64,000 nucleotides of DNA from Rubricoccus marinus. GTDB taxonomy: Bacteria; Bacteroidota; Rhodothermia; Rhodothermales; Rubricoccaceae. A program made the position numbers and the translations under genes. Shown here piece after piece: positions 26,801 through 34,786 of the stretch. The stretch is taken from NCBI RefSeq assembly GCF_002257665.1, contig NZ_MQWB01000001.1, positions 2,767,100 to 2,831,099 on the forward strand, written 5' to 3'. Within the stretch, counting starts at the first letter, position 1. Each line of letters starts with the position of its first letter. Below the pieces are notes generated by a model. That model had not been told where the DNA came from and did not search any database. It saw only the letters and a list, made by a program, of their open reading frames with translations.

Positions 26801-27394
26801 ATGCCTGCACCGCCTCCGCCCTGGGATGACGCCACTGCCGCGTTCGACGGCGAGCTCCGCGCGTGGGACGCCTACGCCCCTCGGATCCGGCTGTGGACCG
26901 ACGCGCTGGACATCCGCCTCGACGCGGGCCACGCGCCCTCCGAGGAGCACCGCCGCGTGATCGGCGACATCGCGCCCCAGGCCATGCGGGAGCAGGCCGA
27001 GTGGGTGGCCTCTGGCGCCGAGCGCACGGCGCGCCTTCTGCGCGAGCACCTGGCCGCTGGCGAGATCGCGGCGGCGCTCCTGCTCGCGCTTCGCCCCGAG
27101 CCTTCCGCCAGAGGCTTCGACTACCGCGCGCCCGGCTTCTGGCGCGGACCGCTGAAGCCCGGCGACCTCCCGCCGACGTGGAGCGTTTCGGACCGCGCAC
27201 GCTGCGACCGGCTCCGCCGAGCGCTTCTGCCCGAGGCGCCGCCCGCGTGGTTTCTGCGCACGCTCCAGCCGTGGGCAAGGCCCCTCTCCCGCCTGCTGTG
27301 GACGGACGCCTACAGCCTCGATACCATCCCAGGGCTCTACGCCGCGCACCTCGAGAACACGGGCAACCCGTGGGCTAGTCCCAACGCGGCGTGA
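26801..27394 (+). CDS. Uncharacterised 197-residue cytoplasmic protein
   Basis: I do not recognise this family. The product is soluble, rich in Ala, Arg, Trp and Pro, and mostly helical in the first 110 residues (WTDALDIRLDAGHAPSEEH, EQAEWVASGAERTARLL). A Trp/Pro-rich C-terminal part follows (PGFWRGPLKPGDLPPTW). There is no signal peptide or transmembrane segment. It is divergent from pcrA and starts 113 bases from it. Codon use fits the neighbours, and in-frame iterated elements are tolerated (Ala-Ser-Gly, Ala-Arg-Gly), so it is very likely a real gene. Confidence 0.75.
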   Translation: MPAPPPPWDDATAAFDGELRAWDAYAPRIRLWTDALDIRLDAGHAPSEEHRRVIGDIAPQAMREQAEWVASGAERTARLLREHLAAGEIAAALLLALRPEPSARGFDYRAPGFWRGPLKPGDLPPTWSVSDRARCDRLRRALLPEAPPAWFLRTLQPWARPLSRLLWTDAYSLDTIPGLYAAHLENTGNPWASPNAA

Positions 27395-27443
27395 CGCCAG
27401 AGGCGGGTCCGGCGGCTATCTCCCCACACGCCTGCTCTGGCCC

Positions 27444-27779
27444 ATGCCCCGTTTCTACGCCCCCGTGTTTCTCGCCGCGCTCGTCTTCGCCGGGTGCAGC
27501 GGCCCTTCCGTCGAGGTGACGCCTCTGGCGCCGGAGACCTCGGAGCTCGGCGGAGCGATCCCCGTTACGACGGGAGACATCGACGCGCCACACGAGGAGA
27601 TCGCGATCCTGACCGTCGGCTCGTTCGACACCACGCGGGAGCTGATCGCCGCTCTCCGCAACGCCGCGCGAGAGGCCGGGGCCGACGCCGTCGTCCGCGT
27701 CAGCTTCGAGGCGTACGGCGGCGGGGAATCCGGCAACCTCCGCCGCGTGGCAACGGGGACCGCCGTGCGGTACCGGTAG
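27444..27779 (+). CDS. Small lipoprotein, YbjQ/DUF4156-like
   Basis: This 111-residue protein has a lipoprotein signal (FLAALVFAGCSG) with acylated Cys19. The mature part ends in a compact alpha/beta segment (LIAALRNAAREAGADAVV, ATGTAVRYR) like the GADAVV...GTAVR pattern of DUF4156/YbjQ-type small envelope proteins. No enzymatic motif is present. It precedes another small lipoprotein gene on the same strand. Confidence 0.75.
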   Translation: MPRFYAPVFLAALVFAGCSGPSVEVTPLAPETSELGGAIPVTTGDIDAPHEEIAILTVGSFDTTRELIAALRNAAREAGADAVVRVSFEAYGGGESGNLRRVATGTAVRYR

Positions 27780-27848
27780 GAAGCCCGTCCGCTGCGCGTG
27801 GTTTGCGCTGTGAAGAGCATCTTATTCGGGACGCCACCCCCGCTGCTC

Positions 27849-28337
27849 ATGTCGCTACGTCTCGCCCTTTTCCTCGCGCTGCCTCTGGCGGCCTGCGCCA
27901 GTGGCCCCACGCGGCTATCACCTGAGCACTCGGCGCCAGAGGCCCCGCTCACGGGCACCTACACGCACGACCACGAGGTCGGCATCTTCGACGGTGAGAC
28001 GTTCGTGCCGACGCCGGTCACTGACGAGCTCGTGCTCATCGAGCGCGGCAAGCGCTTGTTCGTCGCGGCCAACCTTGTCCGGGCAAACGCGCACCTGTGC
28101 GGGGTCGGGGGCATGTTTGAGCGCGAGAACGGCCGGTGGGTCCGGCGCGAGGCGCTGGACCTCTACCGCGGCGAGGACACGTGCACGCTCGCGCTCACGG
28201 TCACCGCCGACACGTTGGCGCTGAGCGACTCGGCCAACGTCTGCCGGCAGCATTACTGCGGCGCCCGCGCCGCCCTGGACGGCGCGCGGTTCGCCAGAGG
28301 CACGCGTACGCCAGACACGACGCTCTCCGAGTGGTAG
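27849..28337 (+). CDS. Small lipoprotein of unknown function
   Basis: The ATG at 27849 puts the signal first (MSLRLALFLALPLAACASG, acylated Cys16); the frame opens 51 bases earlier without one. The 162-residue product has a short linker and a small domain with four cysteines late in the sequence (HLCGVGG, DTCTLAL, NVCRQHYCGA), which may form disulphides. I recognise no family. It follows the YbjQ-like lipoprotein gene by 69 bases and may be co-transcribed with it. Confidence 0.75.
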   Translation: MSLRLALFLALPLAACASGPTRLSPEHSAPEAPLTGTYTHDHEVGIFDGETFVPTPVTDELVLIERGKRLFVAANLVRANAHLCGVGGMFERENGRWVRREALDLYRGEDTCTLALTVTADTLALSDSANVCRQHYCGARAALDGARFARGTRTPDTTLSEW

Positions 28338-28392
28338 CGCAACCCACAGGGGGGACGGCCCCGTAGAGCGCGCTCCCCCTCCTTTCCGCAGC

Positions 28393-28626
28393 ATGTCCCC
28401 GCGCTCCCAGTCCGTCTCCGACGCCATCACCTACGCCGCCAAAGTCTGGATCGCAGGCCTGGCCGCCACCATCCTCGTGCCTCTGGCGCTCGTCGCTGCC
28501 GCACTCGACGTTCTGGGCGTCGGCGAGCGCCTGGTGCCGCGCGTGCTCCGCGCGAGCGCCCGCCTGGAAGCGGCCGTGGACGTGCACGGCGACTGGACGC
28601 ACATCGAGGTCCGCGAGCGCGTCTAG
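28393..28626 (+). CDS. Small single-span membrane protein
   Basis: This is a 77-residue protein with one hydrophobic helix (about 18-42, VWIAGLAATILVPLALVAAAL) followed by an amphipathic tail ending in DWTHIEVRERV. I recognise no family. Its stop codon is the TAG fused to an iterated-element palindrome, and it converges on the AI-2E permease gene. Confidence 0.65.
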   Translation: MSPRSQSVSDAITYAAKVWIAGLAATILVPLALVAAALDVLGVGERLVPRVLRASARLEAAVDVHGDWTHIEVRERV

Positions 28627-28643
28627 CCTCTGGCGCCAGAGGC
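28626..28643. repeat. Palindromic pair fused to a TAG stop between convergent genes
   Basis: GCCTCTGGCGCCAGAGGC starts on the G of the small membrane protein stop. It lies 12 bases from the stop of the converging permease gene, so it could serve both transcripts. Confidence 0.85.
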
Positions 28644-28655
28644 GGGCCGGCGTCG

Positions 28656-29747
28656 TTAGTCGTCGCCAGAGGCCTCGCCGTACGCGTCTGCCTCTGGCGG
28701 CGCCTCGTGCGTCTCCGGGTCCGCGCCTTCGCCCTCGACAAAGGGGCCGATGTACAGCTCTTGCATCAGCACGAGCGCCACGCCCGCCACGGGCACGGCG
28801 AGCAAGATGCCGAGAAAGCCCGCGAGCGAGCCCAGCACGATCTGCGCCGCGATGATGGCCGCTGGCGGGACCGAGACCATGCGGCCCTGGACTTTGGGCG
28901 TGATAAAGCTTCCTTCCACCTGCTGCGCCACCACCGCAAGGCCGAGCGTCCACAGCCCGGTCGTCGTGCCCGAGGCGAAGCCGACGGCGACGGCGGGGGC
29001 CCAGCCGACAAGGGGGCCGAACGTGGGGATCGCCGTCATGGCGCCGGCGAAAACGGCCAGCGCCAGCGCGCCCGGCACGCCGATCACGCTCAGGCCGATG
29101 GCGCCGATGATCGTCAGCAGCGTGACGGCGATGCCGACGCCGCGCGTCCAACCGAGCAGCGTGCGCCCCATGCGGTGCAGAATCCGCCGCACGAACGCTT
29201 GGTGCTCGCGGTCCACGAGCCGCACGAACCCCTCGGTGTAGGTCGAAGGCGACGCCGCGGTATACACCGCGACGACCAGGATCACGATCACGCCGGTCAC
29301 GATGCCCGCGAGGCTCGAAAAGATGCCCAGCGCGCGGCCGGTCAGGCCCTCAAACGCTTTGGGGATGGAGAGCGCGCTATCGGGCAACCCGAGCCGCCGC
29401 TCGGTAGCGCTCAGCACGTCGGGCGCAGCGTCCAAAAGCCCGCGCGCCTGTGTCAGCAGGTTGGGCGCCCCCAGGATCACCGCGAGGCCGAACGCGCCGA
29501 GCATCAGCGTGACCAGCACACCCAGCCAGAGGCCTCTGGCGCCGCCAACGCGCTCCGCGAGCCACTCGCTGGCGTAGTAGAACAGCGCGCCGAGCGAGAC
29601 GCCTGTAAAGACGAGCAGGACCGCCTGCCGCGTCGCCCACAGCACCAGCAGGCCCACCACCACGGCGGTTATGAGCGCGACGACGTACCTCGCGCGGCGC
29701 CGGAAGGCGAGGGTCGTTTTCAGGGGCGCGGCGGACGTCAGGGACAT
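28656..29747 (-). CDS. AI-2E/PerM-family permease
   Basis: This 363-residue protein has about seven to eight transmembrane helices and the family pattern of two N-terminal helix pairs, a long charged amphipathic middle, and a helical bundle with the conserved stretch PTFGPLVGWAPAVAVG and FITPKVQGRMVSVPPA. PerM/YhhT/TqsA proteins export small molecules or act as Na+/H+ antiporters; the substrate is not predictable. The C-terminal 30 residues are acidic and carry iterated elements. It is the last gene of a minus-strand cluster after hpt, with a 107-base gap. Confidence 0.88.
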   Translation of the reverse strand: MSLTSAAPLKTTLAFRRRARYVVALITAVVVGLLVLWATRQAVLLVFTGVSLGALFYYASEWLAERVGGARGLWLGVLVTLMLGAFGLAVILGAPNLLTQARGLLDAAPDVLSATERRLGLPDSALSIPKAFEGLTGRALGIFSSLAGIVTGVIVILVVAVYTAASPSTYTEGFVRLVDREHQAFVRRILHRMGRTLLGWTRGVGIAVTLLTIIGAIGLSVIGVPGALALAVFAGAMTAIPTFGPLVGWAPAVAVGFASGTTTGLWTLGLAVVAQQVEGSFITPKVQGRMVSVPPAAIIAAQIVLGSLAGFLGILLAVPVAGVALVLMQELYIGPFVEGEGADPETHEAPPEADAYGEASGDD

Positions 29748-29832
29748 GATGGGAGTCGGAGAGGGGCACGCCTAGTATCCCCTGCCCTCCCGTCTGATCC
29801 CTCGCCTCCATGCGCGAACAGAGCCGCGCGGG

Positions 29833-29850
29833 CGCCAGAGGCCTCTGGCG
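29833..29850. repeat. Tail-to-tail pair of the iterated element
   Basis: CGCCAGAGGCCTCTGGCG lies 4 bases beyond the hpt stop codon on the minus strand. It may form a hairpin separating hpt from the permease gene. Confidence 0.85.
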
Positions 29851-29854
29851 AGGG

Positions 29855-30430
29855 CTACTCGCCCTCTTCTTCGTCCAGGATGTAGACCGCCGGCAGGTTG
29901 CGCGCGATCTGACCGTAATCCAGGCCGTAGCCGATCACGAACAGGTTGTCGATGTCGAAGCCGAGGTAGTCCACCGGCGCGTCCACCTTGAGCGCGTCCG
30001 GCTTGCGGAGCAGCGCTGCGGAGCGGAGCGAGGCCGGGTTCTTCTCGCTGATCTGGTCCAGCACGTAGCGCATGGAGAGGCCCGTGTCCACGATGTCCTC
30101 CACGACGATCACGTGGCGGCCTTCGAGATCAGCGTCGATGCCTTTGCGCTCCGTCACGGTTCCGCTGGAGACCTTGGCCTCGCCATAGCTGGAGAGCTTG
30201 TAGAAGTCCACCTCGCAATCCACCGTGACGGCCCGCATGAGGTCGGCGGTGAAGATGTAGGCGCCGTTGAGCACGCCGATAAAGATCGGTGGCGTGTCCG
30301 TCTCGGCGTAGTCCTCGTCGATCTGGGCGCCCAGCTCCGCGATGCGGTTCGAGATGGCCTCTTCGTCGAGGTAGAGCCGAAAGCGCTCGTCACGGCAGGT
30401 GACGGTTTCGGGGGCGGCGGCGACGGGCAT
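29855..30430 (-). CDS. hpt: Hypoxanthine phosphoribosyltransferase
   Basis: This 191-residue enzyme matches type I phosphoribosyltransferases of the Hpt/HGPRT group. The PRPP loop is VIVVEDIVDTGLSM, the pyrophosphate loop region is VLNGAYIF, the flexible loop is KLSSYGEAKVSSGT, and the purine-binding end is VDYLGFDIDNLFVIGYGLD. It makes IMP or GMP from hypoxanthine or guanine and PRPP in purine salvage. It follows tilS by 94 bases on the same strand; a tilS-hpt linkage is also common in Firmicutes. Confidence 0.95.
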   Translation of the reverse strand: MPVAAAPETVTCRDERFRLYLDEEAISNRIAELGAQIDEDYAETDTPPIFIGVLNGAYIFTADLMRAVTVDCEVDFYKLSSYGEAKVSSGTVTERKGIDADLEGRHVIVVEDIVDTGLSMRYVLDQISEKNPASLRSAALLRKPDALKVDAPVDYLGFDIDNLFVIGYGLDYGQIARNLPAVYILDEEEGE

Positions 30431-30524
30431 GGCGGGGGCCGGAGGGAGTCGGCGAAGCTACGCGGGCCAAGTGTGAGCGTTCAAGCAAACCGCCGCTGGC
30501 GAAGGAGGAATCCGCCCTCGGCGC

Positions 30525-31940
30525 TCACGCCGTCGGCGCGTGCTCGTTCGGGGCCCACGTCATCTCCACGGCCTCCTCGGTCTCGGGCGTAAGCCGCGCC
30601 TCGTGCGCCAGCCGCAGCCCTACGACCCAGAGAACCGTCTCGCCAGAGGTGAGCACGAGCCTCTGGCGCCGCTCCGACGACGGCACGCGGGCGTCGGTGA
30701 GTACGTCGGAGACGAGCTTGGTGCCGCGCATGCCGAGCGGGCGGATCCGGTCGCCCTCGCACCAGAGGCGCAGTGTGAGAGGGGTGGAGGGATACGCGAT
30801 ACGGGATGCGGGGGCCTCTGGCGCGAACGCGCGCGCATCCACCACCTCGCGGTTGGGGTCGGGATCGTACGCATCCGCCACCTCCGCCAGAGGCGTGAGC
30901 GCGAGCGTGCCGTACGGCGTCTCGACGGCCTCGCCGACGCGGACGGAAGCGCCGAGCCACGCCGACTGGGCGCGCGTGACCGTCAAGCTCTCGCGGTCCC
31001 GCCACACCTCCGTTCCCGGCGCGACCCCGGCGCGCGTGCCCGCCTGGGCGTCCAAGAGCTTCTCGATGGCCTCCAGCATCGCGCGGCCGATGGAGGCCTG
31101 GGGCGCGTAGGCGCGCATCATCTCGGCGAGAAGCGCGAGGCGGTCGGGGCCGTCCAGCGCGCGGAGCGCCGCCAGCGGCACGCGGCCACCGTCCGGGCGG
31201 CTCTCGCCCACACGCGCGAGGCGGTCGGCGGCGTCGCCAGAGGCGCGGCGGGCGGCCTGCGCCGAGGCAGCGATGCGGAGCACGGTCTTGGGGCCGCCCT
31301 CCTCCTCCAGCAATGGCAGCACGTGGTGGCGGATGCGGTTGCGTCGGTAGGCATCGGTCGCGTTGCTGGCGTCCTCCCGCCACGCCCATCCTCTGGCGCG
31401 CGCCTCGGCCTCCACCTCGCGCCGCGCGAATCCGAGCAGCGGGCGGACCAGCCGAATCCCGCGCGACCACTTCTGAGCCGCGCCCGCCTCTGGCGCCGTC
31501 GCCAGAGGCCCCTCGTCGGCCATGCCCGCGAGGCCAGAGAGGCCCGCGCCTCGGATGAGGTTCATCAGAACAGTCTCCGCCTGGTCGTCGGCGGTGTGGC
31601 CCACGGCGACAGTCTGGGCGCCCGAGCCTTCGGCCACCTCGCGGAAAAACCGGTACCGCGCGCCTCTGGCGAGGGCCTGCCGGTTGCCCGGTCCCAGCGT
31701 CACCTCGCGGACGTGGACCGGCACGCCGAGTTCGGCGCCGAGCGCACGCACGAACGCGGCGTCTTCGCCAGAGGCCTCGCGCAGGCCGTAATCGACGTGC
31801 GCCGCGACGGTCGGCACGCCGGCTTCGTGCAGCGAGCGCCAGAGAACCGTGGAGTCCACGCCGCCGGAGACGCCGACGACGACGGGGCCGTCGCTGGCGC
31901 GAAGGCGATCTAGTTCTGACTGAAAGCGGGCGCGGAACAC
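30525..31940 (-). CDS. tilS: tRNA(Ile)-lysidine synthetase
   Basis: This 471-residue protein has the N-type ATP-pyrophosphatase P-loop GVSGGVDSTVLWRSL near the N-terminus, the family signature VGHTADDQAETVLMNLIRG, and LLGFARREVEAEARARGWAW. A substrate-binding domain follows, with the TilS C-terminal domain at about 370-455 (LRLWCEGDRIRPLGMRGTKL). It converts C34 of the AUA-reading tRNA to lysidine, an essential step. The start is GTG. Many iterated elements are tolerated in loops, including one at LATAPEAGAAQKW. It is probably co-transcribed with trmH, 30 bases upstream. Confidence 0.94.
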   Translation of the reverse strand: MFRARFQSELDRLRASDGPVVVGVSGGVDSTVLWRSLHEAGVPTVAAHVDYGLREASGEDAAFVRALGAELGVPVHVREVTLGPGNRQALARGARYRFFREVAEGSGAQTVAVGHTADDQAETVLMNLIRGAGLSGLAGMADEGPLATAPEAGAAQKWSRGIRLVRPLLGFARREVEAEARARGWAWREDASNATDAYRRNRIRHHVLPLLEEEGGPKTVLRIAASAQAARRASGDAADRLARVGESRPDGGRVPLAALRALDGPDRLALLAEMMRAYAPQASIGRAMLEAIEKLLDAQAGTRAGVAPGTEVWRDRESLTVTRAQSAWLGASVRVGEAVETPYGTLALTPLAEVADAYDPDPNREVVDARAFAPEAPASRIAYPSTPLTLRLWCEGDRIRPLGMRGTKLVSDVLTDARVPSSERRQRLVLTSGETVLWVVGLRLAHEARLTPETEEAVEMTWAPNEHAPTA

Positions 31941-31953
31941 GCCGCAAGATCGG

Positions 31954-31971
31954 GCCTCTGGCGGCAGAGGC
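31954..31971. repeat. Imperfect palindrome at the trmH stop
   Basis: GCCTCTGGCGGCAGAGGC differs from the standard palindrome by one central base, giving a 7-pair stem with loop GCGG. It starts on the G of the minus-strand TAG stop of trmH, just ahead of tilS. Confidence 0.75.
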
Positions 31972-32738
31972 TAGCGCGCCGCCTGCCGCAGCAGCGGCGC
32001 CGCCAGAGGCACCCCGCGCGCTACGTAGTGCGCGGTGAGGAGCTGCCGCTCCTCTGGCGTGAGGTCGCCGTGGGCGCCCAGCCGCGCGATGCGGTCCTGC
32101 CGCGCGTGGTAGAGCGCCAGCGCCGCGGCGACGGACACGTTGTAGCTCTGCACGAACCCGTCGAGCGGGAGCAGCACGGCCTCGTCTGCGAGGTCCAGCA
32201 TGGCGCCAGAGGCCCCGTCCTTCTCCGCGCCGAAGACGATCGCGGTGGGCACGCTGAAGTCCAGGTCTCCGATGGGCACCGCGTCCTCACGCAGGGCGGT
32301 AACCGCGATGCGGTAGCCTCTGGCGCGGGCGCTCTCGGCAAAGGCCGCGGCCGTTGCGTGCGTTTCGACGTGGAGCCACTTGTGCGCGCCCTGGCTCTGA
32401 CGCCGCCGGATGGGGCGCTCGCTGGCGAGCGAGGCGTCGTCGGCGCCGTCCTCGTACTGCTCCACGAGCGCGCCGGCGTCGCCCTGCAGGTCCACGAGCG
32501 CGGCGGCGCCGTAGCCCAGCCCCTCGGCGCTGCGGAACACGGCGTTGACGTTGCCCGGATCGTGCACGCGCTCCAGAACGGGCAGGACCGAGAACGTCCG
32601 AGCCGCGATCACCCGCTCGATGGTCGCCATGCGGGCCTCGGTGACGTACGGCGCGAGCGTCTCCAGCACGGCCTCTGGCGCGTAGGCGGCGCCGTCCACG
32701 GTGACGGTAGCGGGGAGCGGAAAGCGGGAGACAGACAC
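31971..32738 (-). CDS. trmH: SpoU-family tRNA 2'-O-methyltransferase, TrmH-like
   Basis: The start is taken as GTG at 32738 (product begins VSVSRFPLPATVTVDG); the frame is open further up, but that part overlaps the divergent promoter region. The 255-residue product has the three SPOUT motifs: VHDPGNVNAVFRSAEGLGYG, IVFGAEKDGASG and LPLDGFVQSYNVSVAAALAL. Similarity to E. coli TrmH in IERVIAARTFSVLPVLERVH and QGAHKWLHVETH suggests Gm18 methylation of tRNA. It uses AdoMet bound in the C-terminal knot. It is the first gene of the trmH-tilS-hpt cluster. Confidence 0.88.
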   Translation of the reverse strand: MSVSRFPLPATVTVDGAAYAPEAVLETLAPYVTEARMATIERVIAARTFSVLPVLERVHDPGNVNAVFRSAEGLGYGAAALVDLQGDAGALVEQYEDGADDASLASERPIRRRQSQGAHKWLHVETHATAAAFAESARARGYRIAVTALREDAVPIGDLDFSVPTAIVFGAEKDGASGAMLDLADEAVLLPLDGFVQSYNVSVAAALALYHARQDRIARLGAHGDLTPEERQLLTAHYVARGVPLAAPLLRQAAR

Positions 32739-32814
32739 GGGCGCGACGGGATCGAGACGGGCGACGCTTGCAAGATCCGACGCAGAACACGGAGCGCCCG
32801 TGGATCCGCACGAG

Positions 32815-32834
32815 CGCCTCTGGCGCCAGAGGCG
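32815..32834. repeat. 20-bp palindrome in a divergent promoter gap
   Basis: CGCCTCTGGCGCCAGAGGCG lies between the divergent starts of trmH and a lipoprotein gene. Because no gene ends here, this copy cannot be a terminator for either neighbour. Confidence 0.85.
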
Positions 32835-32907
32835 GCGTCCCCTCCGTATCCCCTCTCCCTCCACCGCGGCCCCGCGTAGCTTTCGCGCCCGCTTCCGCCT
32901 TGCTCCT

Positions 32908-33723
32908 GTGCGCGCACTCGTCCTCTTTTCTGTCCTCGCCCTCGCGGCCTGCACCTCCGGCACCTCTGGCGACCCGCTCCCCGAGGGCGAGGCCAGCCCG
33001 GAAACCGTCGCCAGCCGTCTCGGCGAGGCCTACGCCAGCGGCCTGGGCTCCCTGGAGTCCTTCGAGGTTTTCGCTATGGGCACCTCCGTCCGCTACGAGG
33101 CGACCGAGGACTCCGCCAGAGGCCGCGTCTTTTCGCTCGTGCGCAACCCCACGGCGCCCGCCCCTACCGACCCGGAGGCCGCGAACCTCTTCGTTTTCTA
33201 CCCACCCGTCGGCGGCTACCTCGCGGAGACGCTCGGCGACGCCCGCCTGACCGGCCCGGTAGAGCGCGAGGGCGTGCGCTCCTACGTGCTGGAAACCACG
33301 GACCCGACCGACGTGGGCTTCCCCGTCGCCGAGGGCACCCGCGAGCACCTCGCCCGCGCCTACCTCGACGTCGAGACGCTGGAGGTCCGTGAGCTTTTCC
33401 ACCGCTTCAAGGCCGACACGCTCGACATCCCCTTTGTCCAACGCGTGATCTACGACGATTACCGCGAGGTGGCCCCGGGCATCCGCGTGCCGTTCCGCGT
33501 GCGCCAGCGGCAAGAGGGGCTCCTGCAGCTCATCCCCCAGAAGGTCCGCATTTTCCGCGGCGGCCAGATGGGCGTCAAGGAGCGCCAGATCAGCCTCCTC
33601 CCTCCCACCGCCCGCCGCGAGGCAATGGTCGAGTTGGAGCGCGAGCGGCAGCTTCTCAACGAAGGCGTGAAAGAGCTCGAGTTCACCGTCGACTCCCTTC
33701 GCGTGTCGCCTCTAGCGCGGTGA
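32908..33723 (+). CDS. Lipoprotein with LolA-like fold (tentative)
   Basis: A GTG start at 32908 places a lipoprotein signal first (VRALVLFSVLALAACTSG, acylated Cys near 16), giving 271 residues. The body reads as repeated beta strands with the pattern LDVETLEVRELFHRFKAD and IRVPFRVRQRQEG. This recalls LolA/LolB-like lipid-binding sheets, but I am unsure of the family. The C-terminal 60 residues are helical. It overlaps the next gene by GTGA, so the two are translationally coupled and may work together in the envelope. Confidence 0.7.
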   Translation: MRALVLFSVLALAACTSGTSGDPLPEGEASPETVASRLGEAYASGLGSLESFEVFAMGTSVRYEATEDSARGRVFSLVRNPTAPAPTDPEAANLFVFYPPVGGYLAETLGDARLTGPVEREGVRSYVLETTDPTDVGFPVAEGTREHLARAYLDVETLEVRELFHRFKADTLDIPFVQRVIYDDYREVAPGIRVPFRVRQRQEGLLQLIPQKVRIFRGGQMGVKERQISLLPPTARREAMVELERERQLLNEGVKELEFTVDSLRVSPLAR

Positions 33724-34625
33724 GGGCGGCCGCGTTCGGGCTCTTCCTGGCCGCGCTGAGCGCGGTCGGCGCTGGCGCGCAGCCGCTGCCGGCGGCCCCG
33801 GCCTCTGGCGCCACGTCCGTACAGGGCGGCTCTGTGGACCGCTTCGCGGACGCGCTCCTGTTCGCCGCCGCCGACCGGGAGGCCGACCGCCTCCGGCGCA
33901 TCCAAACACTGACCGTAGAACTAGACGGCGGCGTGGTCTTCTGGCGCGTCACCCCGCCAGAGGCCTCGGCACCCGAGGAGTGGCCCCTGGCGGACTGCCG
34001 AGTTGTGGGACCGGAGTTGTTCGTGGACCGCGACACGTTTTGCTCGTCCATGCTGGGCTTTCTCTCCGCCGGTAGCGGGGGCGGCGGCGAAGAAGGGGGC
34101 GGCATCGGCCCGTACGAGATCACGTACCACGCGCGCACCTGGGGCGGACGCGAGGCACACGGCCTCACCATCGCGGGCGTGCGCGGGCGGCCTCTGGCGC
34201 CGGGCATGGACACCTACGAGATGTGGATCGACGCCGAGACGCTCACGCTGGTGCTCATGCGCACGACCGGCAGCGAAACGCCCGACGAGGCGCCGGTGAC
34301 GTTCTCCTTCGAGCGCAGCGACCTCCGCCAGGTCAAAGGCCTCACCGTCCCGCACCACTACCGCGCCACGCTCTACGGCGCCGCGCCGTCCATCCGCGAG
34401 GGCTTTACCGAAGAGGAGCAAAGCGCGCTCGCCCTCGTCCGCGACGCGCTCGACGCCCCAGACCCCGACCTCGCCATCGACGCGTTGCCGGAGGACGTGC
34501 GCGAGGCCGTCGGGTTTTACGAGGCCATCCTGACCAACGGGTCACTGGAGTGGGAGTACGTGGTGCGCAGCGTGCGCGTCAACCAGCCGCTCCCGTCGGG
34601 GGTCTTCGGAGGGTTCGGGCGGTAG
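33720..34625 (+). CDS. Exported LolA-like protein partner (tentative)
   Basis: The GTG start overlaps the stop of the preceding gene (GTGA). The 301-residue product has a signal peptide (RAAAFGLFLAALSAVGAGAQ) and strands such as DTYEMWIDAETLTLVLMRT and FSFERSDLRQVKGLTVPH. These resemble the preceding lipoprotein in pattern, suggesting two related envelope proteins of a LolA-like fold. No catalytic motif is visible and the assignment is weak. Confidence 0.7.
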   Translation: MRAAAFGLFLAALSAVGAGAQPLPAAPASGATSVQGGSVDRFADALLFAAADREADRLRRIQTLTVELDGGVVFWRVTPPEASAPEEWPLADCRVVGPELFVDRDTFCSSMLGFLSAGSGGGGEEGGGIGPYEITYHARTWGGREAHGLTIAGVRGRPLAPGMDTYEMWIDAETLTLVLMRTTGSETPDEAPVTFSFERSDLRQVKGLTVPHHYRATLYGAAPSIREGFTEEEQSALALVRDALDAPDPDLAIDALPEDVREAVGFYEAILTNGSLEWEYVVRSVRVNQPLPSGVFGGFGR

Positions 34626-34786
34626 GCCTCTGGCGGGCGCTGCCGCAAGATCTGCGCACAGGTGTGCGGTGGAATGCCTTGGTCGTTCCGGCCTGCGGGC
34701 GTTATGATCCCAGCAGAGCGAGGGCGCCCGCAGCGGTCCCGCCGGCCTCGCCAGAGGCCGGGCTCCGCCCCCCGACCCGCCCGACT

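Noticed and set aside
24207-27278. PcrA starting upstream at 27278
   Set aside because: The added 197 residues are low-complexity Arg/Ala/Gly and lie antisense to the gene at 26801. The ATG at 26687 directly precedes helicase-like sequence.
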